Shown piece after piece: positions 56,563 to 64,000 of a DNA stretch of 64,000 bases. Position 1 is the first letter of the stretch. Each line of letters starts with the position of its first letter. The notes under the pieces were generated by a model. It saw only the letters and a list, made by a program, of their open reading frames with translations, had not been told where the DNA came from and made no database searches. The translations under genes were made by a program, and so were the position numbers. The stretch is from Phycomyces blakesleeanus NRRL 1555(-) (Eukaryota > Mucoromycota > Mucoromycetes > Mucorales > Phycomycetaceae): contig NW_017265164.1 in NCBI RefSeq assembly GCF_001638985.1, positions 1-64,000 of the forward strand, given 5' to 3'.

Positions 56563-56861
56563 TGTAGTACACACACCACAATTGAGTGAAGTGCAGTGTC
56601 CATAATCAAACACTGACTCTTTCTTGCTAATAAGCCTGATAAGTTAACAATTTCTGAAACTGCTACATATCAGGCACACATACACTACACATTTATACAA
56701 TTTAAACTAATAATTATATAGCAGGGATTTGAATTACAAGAGGTTTAAATAATAATACATAAAAATAATATTGTTTGACTCTCTTTAATAAAAAACAATC
56801 TCACAGTATATACTTCTTTTCTATATTGAAATACTAAACCAAAATCAATCCCGAAACCTCA
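56563..56861 (+). mobile_element. Solo LTR, TGTGGTATAC family, first 3'-end type
   Basis: Starts TGTAGTACACACACCACAAT and ends AAACCTCA. Carries TTGCTAATAAGCCTGATAAG and an AATAAAAAACAATC signal. Many positions are changed C to T or G to A relative to the 36323 copy. No matching 5-bp flanks are seen. Confidence 0.75.
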
Positions 56862-57576
56862 AAGTAGTATTTTTCAATCGTGAGAGTCATTTTTATATAA
56901 GGATCTTTAGCCGTTACTTTAAGATATTATCATGGTGCTGTCTTTTATTTTAGTGTCCAAAACAAGCGTTTTACAATGTGTATTTTGAAACTTAACTATA
57001 AGCTATATATCCTTTTTTTGTATTTATACCATTTATATTATGTGATATGTATAGATGCAGTACATAACTGAAGTATTAATAGATGTTTCGCATTTAGATT
57101 TAAAGAGAGATTGCTTATAAACATCGTGGTTTATTTAAGAAGCTTGTTTATTTGAAGAAGCCATATTGTCAAAAGCAAGGCAACAGTTATAAATGCAAGA
57201 TATATTGTGGTCTAATCTCATTTATTTTTACAAGAAAAATACACCTCTTATATACTGTTCTTCAACTTCATTTACTACAGCTTACAGTCTTTAGACATAT
57301 TACATCATCGAGTAAATTAATACTCAATCAATTACCCTGAAGCCGTTGATCTCATCATATTAGAAAGGGTATATAAAGTAGATATTATATTTTGAATACA
57401 CTGTTACACCGATCTCTTGTCTTCTTCTTTAATACTTACCTATACACTCACCAACCTACCTACCAGATATCTTGATTGTACTAGTATAAAGTATACTATA
57501 TTGGGAGTTGTTTTTTATGACTCTCTGTAGGCTAAGAATATTTCTGGGTAATACAGACAGTGTATCCCTTTTTGTG
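56862..57576. other. AT-rich, no gene seen
   Basis: No exon or repeat was recognised. Confidence 0.5.
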
Positions 57577-57581
57577 AACTC

Positions 57582-57859
57582 TGAGGTATAGGAATAAATT
57601 TGGAAAGGGAACAATAGGTACTGTGAGAGTGTTGTTTATTTAAGAAAGAAGATCATAGCTGTTTATATAGACATTTGGTTCCCTAATTTAAGATCTCCGT
57701 CGGTTAATGGTTGGTTATCACTGAAGCAGTGTGAAGTGTACGAGTGCCTGGTGTGTGTTATGTTCCTGAGATGTGACCCTGCCAGGTTCATTAGCAATTG
57801 TAGTATCCGTTCTGGATTGTGGAGTTTGTATTTCACTCAATTGTGGTGTGTATACCACA
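57582..57859 (-). mobile_element. Solo LTR with perfect 5-bp target duplication AACTC
   Basis: Plus-strand ends are TGAGGTATAGG and GTGTATACCACA. AACTC lies directly before (57577-57581) and after (57860-57864). Its 3'-end type (on the minus strand, ...GTTCCCTTTCCAAATT) matches 35283-35557. It includes a TATA region (CTATATAAACAGC on the minus strand) and AATAAACAACACTC. No internal gag-pol remains. Confidence 0.92.
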
Positions 57860-57961
57860 AACTCATCGGATATGAAATTAAAATTAAATAAAATTAAAAA
57901 TGGGGTCTCAATGACTTTTTTTTTTACATTGATTCTTATTGGCTTATAATTTATGATTTAA

Positions 57962-58908
57962 TAGGCGGTTTCAACAGTTCTATTAGCTTTAAAACTTAAG
58001 ATTTGAGTTTAAATTTCAAAATATAATTGGCAGAAATTAATGTAAAACTATTAGGGGGTTTCAACCGTCCTTGACAAGTGTTGAGTTGGTGTGGTGCAAC
58101 GTCAGAAAAATAAAAATAAAAATAGAGTTGCCAACAAGTTCAGAAGGCAAATATATAGAGAGATAGAGATGAATTACTGTGATAACGCTCGGGTCTATCC
58201 AACAGTAAGGAGATGTAGTAAAATGTGTATAGAAGGGACACATATAACAATAAGTATGCTTATAACCATCGCGAAGAGTTGTTATAAGTCAGTGACGATG
58301 AGATAAATGTATAAACAAAAGTAAATAAGGGATTTGATCAATAAAATAAAGATAGATAAGGATTCTGTTTTATTATTGCTTCATCTGAAGACTTTTATAT
58401 GTGAACAATCTACACTACTTTGTTATAAAGCTCTATTAAAGCAGTACCAATGATGAAATACAATACACAAGGGTATGCCTTGTGCAAGGGGATTGAATGA
58501 AATCCTGTAAAGAGCGTCATACTTCTTTGCAGGATATTCGTGGTCTGAGCGGAACCAAAAGAACACACACCGTGTCATCCTTTAAGATCTTAAGCTTCGA
58601 CTTTGAGCTCAAATTTCAAAATATAATTAGTTGAAATTAATTTATGACCATTAAAAAAAATTAAAACTCTTGAACGAAAACCTTTGAGAGTTGTAAATCT
58701 TTAATACATCTTTACCCTTTTTTTTGGAAATTTAATAAAACCCTTGATGCAAATATCTTTTTCTCTTTCAATATTATCTCAAAATTATATCATATTATTC
58801 CAATGTCTAATAGAACTGAAAGAAGCATTTAGGGTACTCAAAAACACTCAGTAACTCTTACGTATTATTAGTTACTGTCTTAAAACTTAAAGGACTGTTG
58901 AAACCCCC
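57962..58908. repeat. Composite repeat with GGGGGTTTCAAC ends
   Basis: GGCGGTTTCAACAGT (57964) and GGGGGTTTCAACCGT (58055) are direct copies. The complement of GAAACCCCC at about 58900 gives GGGGGTTTCAACAGTCC. A 65-bp direct repeat (containing AAATTTCAAAATATAATT) occurs at 57985-58045 and 58583-58650. It may be one or two degraded MITE-like elements with inverted ends. Borders are unclear. Confidence 0.45.
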
Positions 58909-61060
58909 ATTATATATACTTTTTTTTATGAAATGGATTGGTGCATAGATATGACTAAGGAATAGAATTGTTTTTTGATAGTTGCTGAACTATTTGCTGT
59001 TAGTATAGAAAGTGTGTTTCCCTAAGCCTTTCTACAAAATCTCACAATAGTCAGGTGTGTATAAGGCTAGCCAAATTGCTATACTGTAAAGAAGAAGTAC
59101 ACAAATCGCCTGTCCAGCTTTTATCCCAAAGAAACAGCAACAAAGCAAACGCCTTATTTTAGTATGTAAAACACTTATATATCCACATAAGTATATATTG
59201 CCCAATTCATTAATTACATAACAAAAAGAAACTACATTTTCTGTTTGCTGTTTAATTATATTATTCTGCTCTAATCATTACCTTTACTTATTTTCTGTAG
59301 CTTAATGACTTTACAAATCGAAATATACGAGCTTCTTAGATAAAACCTGTACATTTTGGTGCGTTATATCCATTATTTTACGATGTACTTCTGGATACTA
59401 ATGCACAACAAGATATCTTCACTTAGACTTTCTCTAGAAATGATTACAAAAAATAAATAAAAATAAATAAAAATAAATAAACAGTACTATGATTTTGAAT
59501 ATCTCACTATTATTATCATACTGATCTTTGACTATATATACAGCTTTAGCTAAAGTAGGTTTAAACACTTGGCTGTAATTTACTAGAAAGAAAGTATTTA
59601 TATGTATGCTTTAATATGTAAAAAGTTCATAAGCATTATCAATAGTAAAGACTTGTTATATATATAAACTAAGCTTTTCCAGGCTTCAGTGTATATCCAT
59701 AAAGCCCAGCACCACATTTTTACTATTGATCAGTACCAGATTGTCTCATGCGGCTTGGATTTCTTTTTTACTTTTTTTTTGCATTATCTAGATTTAGATA
59801 GAGAATGTTCCAACACAGACTTTAATTTGTATTTGTACTTGTATATAGACATGGTCTAAAGCTTCACTTCTAAGATAATACATTAATTCAAGCAATATAA
59901 CAGTATTTAGCATAGGCGTTAAATTAGACACTTGTTACATTTCCAGACGTTCAAAATAGCCAAGTGACTGTACAGTAATTAAACGATATGATTTTTTATT
60001 TTGTATTTTTACGTTCATTATTTTGTATTAAAAAAAAACTAAAGGAAAATCTTATATTGTAAGATCGAGCTGATATTTTATAAAAGACAGTAAGAAAATA
60101 GCAATCTGTTTGTGTAGAGTTGAAAACAAAAACCCAAGAATACTATTAGTGGAATCAAATGTTTTTCTTGTTTACTTATTACAGATATTATGTCAGTATT
60201 CAACCAATATATATCTTTGATACTACAGTTCAGCTTATATTTATGGTCTTTCAGGCTGATTAAAGTACACAACAGTTGATACAGACGTATATCATTCCAT
60301 ATTCAAGATCTTCCAATAATTGCGAAATCTTCATACTGATATTCACACAAATTATGTAAATCATTTTTCTTTTCTTTAGTTTTAAAATCCCTTATAATAT
60401 ATTTCTGTGTCATTTATTACTAGGAAATACGTGGTCTCTTCAAAAATGAAGGAGATACTCTCAAAAAGTCGGTGGATTCAATCATACCAGCAGTGACCTC
60501 AAGTGATAGACACAAAATAATTTTCTTTCACTCTAACATTCTGCAAATTGCTTGTCTATCAAAGTCACTGGTCACCTACTTGTTTTCCTCGAGTCTATAT
60601 ACCTGATTACATTATGTAACCAGAGCACAGGTCAGCTTTGAGTAATAAGAGGAAACAAAAATCCACGTTTTTAGACTTTAGTAATAACATTCGGTTACAA
60701 AAAATCTCCACTATCTTCTTTAAAAGATATCTCAGCTTCTTATAATTCTTTATTTATTTGCTTCAACATTCTCTTTCATTCTCTAGTAATTTTTAAAAGG
60801 AAAAATTCATTGCTTTAATACTTCGGTGCATTTTTAGACGATATTTAATTTAATTTTTTTGTCTTAAATTAATCTTAGCTGTTAGAATTAAATCACTACT
60901 CTTTACTACATGCAGGTCGTCACAGAAAGAAGTAAAAATTAAAAGAAATGTAAAGAAATCCTCCTAGCCACAATGTCTTGTTACATAGTTGAATGAATAA
61001 TGTAGTAGCTGTCACAAAAAACAACAGTAACAGCAACAAGGAATTACTGAGACAAATTGT
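58909..61060. other. AT-rich intergenic DNA
   Basis: (ATAAATAAA)n occurs at 59449-59481. No gene, RNA or repeat boundary was identified over about 2.1 kb. Confidence 0.5.
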
Positions 61061-61068
61061 CTATAAAA
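61061..61068 (+). promoter_or_regulatory. TATA box of the GC-richer gene
   Basis: CTATAAAA is followed by a long pyrimidine-rich leader and lies 71 bp before the ATG at 61132 (185 bp before the alternative ATG at 61246). Confidence 0.45.
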
Positions 61069-61131
61069 GAAGCATCAACCTTTCAATTTTTTCATTTTTT
61101 TCCTTATACCCCTCTTCCCGCAATCTCTCAT

Positions 61132-62955
61132 ATGCTTTCCTATCCCATTCAACTTGCCTTGCAGACCTTGTGTCTTGCCTCAGCCTTTCTTTGCGCACTG
61201 CTCTTTGCAGTTATATCCTCTCTTCCAGTCCCCTCTGTGCTTAGCATGGGCACATCCTCATACCGAATGAGAATAATCCACAAAGGTAAGCCAGCCGTTG
61301 ATTACAACATCATAAACATAAATGGTAACATTGACCATATTTCAGACAGTGAAGGTTGCTTGCAGTCTTTCTGTACTTCGTCGGAAGTATTCTCTTCTGG
61401 TTTTTTACGTTGTGGCTCTCTTGGAAAGACTCTGGGCTCTATGTCTTGTCCTGCTGTCTCTTCGGAGATAAAAAGTGCCGGTGATGTCGAAGGTCTTTCT
61501 CGTTCCACTTCCTCAAATCAACAGAACAGCATCTGCCATCGGATGAACTCAACAGTTCGTGAAGATGACAAGCATTCCCATATGGAACGAGTGGCGTACA
61601 TTCCAGTACGTCATGAGAACCAGGGATCCAAATGCATGGTCCGGACGAGACTCCCTTATTATGGGGAGGATCTGGAGGAGCAGATGTTTGAGGTGCTAGT
61701 CTCAAAGACGAGCCCTCTTGAGCTCATCAGGTTAGCTTCAGAACCTTTGGGAAGCGATAACCAGAGCGAGCCTTACAGCAGTGGCTATGATGAAGTCTGT
61801 GTTGGTGCTCCCGCGATTGAGTGTTTCCTTGCTCTACCCTGTCCCTTTGAGCAAGGCACATTCAATAGACACAGACCAAGTCACCCACTGACTGACGAAA
61901 TTCCTTCCTCTGGCCAGAATATGATCCTTTCAGATATTTCTGATCTGACGTCCTTGCTTGAAGCTATGACCATCAGCGATGCCAGTGAAGATCTATCTGC
62001 CGGTCAGAATTCCTTTGCAAACACTGCCCAACAAGTGGGTGGTGTTGGCATAGAGGTGGCTTCGGCCATAGAGACACGCTGGTACAGCGAAAACGCTCCC
62101 TGGTTTGAGGAGATCCCTCAGTGTTCTGCGTTCGTCGGTGGTTTCTTTGCCTTCGTACAAGAAGAACCCATGGACTTTGTGTCTACTTTTGACGCTCCTT
62201 TGGAGCAGATGATGACTGATGCAGATGAAGAAGATTTCGACTGCTCGATGAGTACTATCTCTGAGCCAGAGACTTCTGAAATGCTTGACGTCGAGTATGA
62301 CGGTATCGTTGTTGCGGGCGTCTCCACAGCCTGCTGGTACAACATCCATGACGAACTAGCGATGGTTCCAGAGGACTTGTGTGGCGACAGTCTGATGGAT
62401 CTCGCCGTTGAGGTAGTTCCAGGGATCGAGGGCATCCTTGATCACTACCGAGACGATTGCCTCATGTACTGGGATGAAAGCCTAGTCCCAAAAGGCTCTG
62501 CCATCATGATGGCTACCATGTTTCCTGATTCTGGTGTGGCTGGCTCTTTCCCACTAGATCAGGCAAACATGACCAACAAAGGCGCGACTTGTGTCCCACA
62601 GCAAGTTGCAGAAGATCTCGTGTGGAGCCCAGAGAAGGAACCAAGAGTACCATCTTCCCCTCTTCTCCCCGGATCTGATTCTGGTGCTGACCTTCCTGGT
62701 CAATCTGGCGTGTCCTTGCCAGAGGTTGAGGCACCAGAGCCTCCCACAATTCCTGGTGTTGTGGTGTGGCTGACTACCGCTCCCGAGAGTCCAGTAAAAG
62801 TCCTAGAAGAAGAAGATAAAGAAGATGACGATGATGATGAAGAGGACTCGGATGAGGGATATGAAGATGACGATGAGGGCGTCACCCTGCAAGACTCGGC
62901 GTTGGCAGATCTCCTTGCTGAGTTAGAAGAGAGTGACTTTGACGATGAAGCATGA
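61132..62955 (+). CDS. Unknown protein, 607 residues, acidic C-terminus, GC-richer than its surroundings
   Basis: One uninterrupted frame with balanced codon use in a window that is otherwise AT-rich. From ATG 61132 the front is hydrophobic (MLSYPIQLALQTLCLASAFL, then CALLFAVISSLPVPSVLS) and could be a signal peptide or anchor. The leader is pyrimidine-rich, though, so this may be untranslated sequence, with the true start at 61246 (GCATGGG context, just after a CTTAG that could be a splice acceptor). The body is rich in Ser, Glu, Asp and Pro and looks largely disordered. It ends with an acidic tail of Glu/Asp runs (62800-62952) and EELEESDFDDEA-like sequence. No domain is recognised. It could be a nuclear acidic protein or, if the first start is used, a secreted or membrane protein. 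Confidence 0.7.
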   Translation: MLSYPIQLALQTLCLASAFLCALLFAVISSLPVPSVLSMGTSSYRMRIIHKGKPAVDYNIININGNIDHISDSEGCLQSFCTSSEVFSSGFLRCGSLGKTLGSMSCPAVSSEIKSAGDVEGLSRSTSSNQQNSICHRMNSTVREDDKHSHMERVAYIPVRHENQGSKCMVRTRLPYYGEDLEEQMFEVLVSKTSPLELIRLASEPLGSDNQSEPYSSGYDEVCVGAPAIECFLALPCPFEQGTFNRHRPSHPLTDEIPSSGQNMILSDISDLTSLLEAMTISDASEDLSAGQNSFANTAQQVGGVGIEVASAIETRWYSENAPWFEEIPQCSAFVGGFFAFVQEEPMDFVSTFDAPLEQMMTDADEEDFDCSMSTISEPETSEMLDVEYDGIVVAGVSTACWYNIHDELAMVPEDLCGDSLMDLAVEVVPGIEGILDHYRDDCLMYWDESLVPKGSAIMMATMFPDSGVAGSFPLDQANMTNKGATCVPQQVAEDLVWSPEKEPRVPSSPLLPGSDSGADLPGQSGVSLPEVEAPEPPTIPGVVVWLTTAPESPVKVLEEEDKEDDDDDEEDSDEGYEDDDEGVTLQDSALADLLAELEESDFDDEA

Positions 62956-63411
62956 GATGCCGGGGTCAGCAGGCGGTAGTCAGGTTCCCCTTTACGTTCG
63001 GTTCCAATTGCTCGCATATTCAAAGGTCTGGCTAATCATTCTTTTTCAAGTTTGACGCCATGGTCCGCTTGCTTGTTTGGTTCCGAGTCCAAAGTCTTTG
63101 GATAGTAGAGGGAAGGTAGACGTGGAGTTGTCTATACCGATGTATGCAGAGCAGGTGTAGGCTGAGTTGTGGCTCCTTGCACTTGCTGTTAATCACTGTC
63201 TGCATATATTTGAAAGTGGTGGTAGCGACCCTCTGGCTCTCAAAAAGGTAACATTTTGGTTTATACTTTTACTATTATGTTTATTATTTATATACATTGA
63301 AAACTTATTGACTCTAATTTTTTAAAAAAATAGTTTCTGGTTGGTAGAAAAGTTTTTGATTTCCACCTCCCAAGACTATGATCGAGTTCTTGGGCTTTTG
63401 TTTTCTCTCTT
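62956..63411. other. 3' flank of the GC-richer gene
   Basis: GC-richer up to about 63250, then AT-rich. No clear coding sequence, although 62960-63240 may be 3'UTR. Confidence 0.4.
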
Positions 63412-63420
63412 TTGTTTGCA

Positions 63421-63720
63421 GACATTCGGCATCTATGTATCTGGACTTTGTTTGTCAGTGTTTCTGATCGTTTCTTGCAAGCATTTGACTGTCATGTATC
63501 TGAAGCTTGCTTGCCTGTATTTCTGGCTGCTGTTTGCAGTAATTTGACAGCTGTGTATCCGGACTCTATCTGTCTGTGTTTCTGGTTGTTGCTCGCAAGC
63601 ATTTGGCTGCTGTGTATACAAACTTTGTCTGCCTGGATTTCTGGTTGTTGTTAGCAGGCGCTTGACTATAATATATCTGGACTTAATTTGTCTGCTGTTC
63701 TGTCCGTTGCTCTATCTGTT
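63421..63720. repeat. Minisatellite of exact 60-bp period, about five units
   Basis: Units starting at 63421, 63481, 63541, 63601 and 63661 align without gaps. Shared words are TGTATCTGGACT, TGTCTG and TTTCTGGTTGTTG. Units differ at about a third of positions. The 60-bp period is a multiple of three, so 20-residue repeats appear in open frames on both strands (80 codons from 63412, 62 codons on the minus strand). No start or splice signal supports coding. Confidence 0.85.
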
Positions 63721-64000
63721 GTTCCGGTTGCTCTTCTAGTTGTTGTTTTTGTTGTTGTTCTCAAAAATATGACTGCCGCATATATCTGGGGTTTGCCTGC
63801 GTTTGTTTCCAGCTGCTACTGCTATTAGACAACTGAATATCGGGTCTTTGGATTTCTCCATTTGGGATTCTCATTTTTATTATTAAGCGCCTTAACGTCA
63901 TATTGCTGCAATACCCATTTTTATGAATTACATCGTCTAATTAGTCCGCTTTACCCTGAGTCTGGGTTTTGATCTTGATAACACATGCCAGAATCTTAAG
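63721..64000. other. Window end, TTG-rich, no gene seen
   Basis: A (TTG)n-rich tract lies at 63716-63760. Nothing further was recognised. Confidence 0.5.

Noticed and set aside
61302..63023. Several minus-strand frames of 68-118 codons under the 607-codon gene
   Set aside because: They arise because the GC-richer gene has few AT-rich stop words on the other strand. The Ser-rich one is the acidic tail read backwards.
1..64000. tRNA, rRNA and riboswitch genes
   Set aside because: I looked for B-box-like GGTTCGAATCC words and rRNA-like GC-rich segments on both strands and saw none that I could support.

Overview
The window looks like nuclear DNA from an early-diverging fungus, most likely Mucoromycota and probably Mucorales. 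Evidence: a strongly AT-rich background, compact introns of about 50-110 nt with GTAAGT/GTATGT-like donors and pyrimidine-AG acceptors, standard stop codons, long gene-poor stretches, and a mix of F-box, BTB and C2H2 genes with Tc1/mariner, PIF/Harbinger, MULE, Crypton-like and LTR elements. The species cannot be read from the sequence.

Layout. 1-6.1 kb: AT-rich repeat debris, including LTR remnants and a minisatellite. 6.9-8.0 kb: a broken C2H2 zinc-finger gene whose intact paralogue lies at 51-52 kb. 10.5-12.0 kb: three-exon nicotinate phosphoribosyltransferase. 14.6-16.5 kb: single-exon F-box/LRR-type gene. 17.6-20.2 kb: decayed coding sequence, a possible LTR with primer-binding site, and a mariner fragment. 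20.6-22.6 kb: six-exon gene of unknown function. 22.7-27.6 kb: repeat cluster with a 473-bp tandem duplication, a decayed mariner transposase, a complete-ended but broken mariner (24864-26983) carrying a nested 300-bp foldback MITE, then a MITE with a TTA duplication. 28.1-30.5 kb: nine-exon BTB-domain gene. 30.5-38.6 kb: gene-poor, with LTR copies, a 303-bp tandem duplication and small hairpins. 38.6-41.7 kb: a MITE, a MULE pseudogene and a coding remnant. 43.2-44.5 kb: six-exon F-box/PP2-like gene. 44.8-47.6 kb: PIF/Harbinger element with both genes open. 48.2-50.3 kb: decayed Crypton-like tyrosine recombinase. 51.1-52.1 kb: intact C2H2 gene. 52.7-58.9 kb: MITE, a broken gene of unknown type, two LTRs and other repeats. 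61.1-63.0 kb: a GC-richer 607-codon gene of unknown function with an acidic C-terminus, followed by a 60-bp minisatellite.

The resident genes have no shared pathway. One is metabolic (NAD salvage). Three are probably substrate adaptors of ubiquitin ligases (two F-box, one BTB), one is a C2H2 regulator, and two are unassigned. Much of the rest is mobile-element material in different states of decay. Only the Harbinger element appears to keep an undamaged gene set. Two solo LTRs keep perfect 5-bp target-site duplications, and several MITEs keep exact TA, TTA or TAA duplications, so their boundaries are firm.

All intron/exon structures were worked out by hand from splice consensus and frame continuity. 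Family names rest on motif recognition, not database searches.
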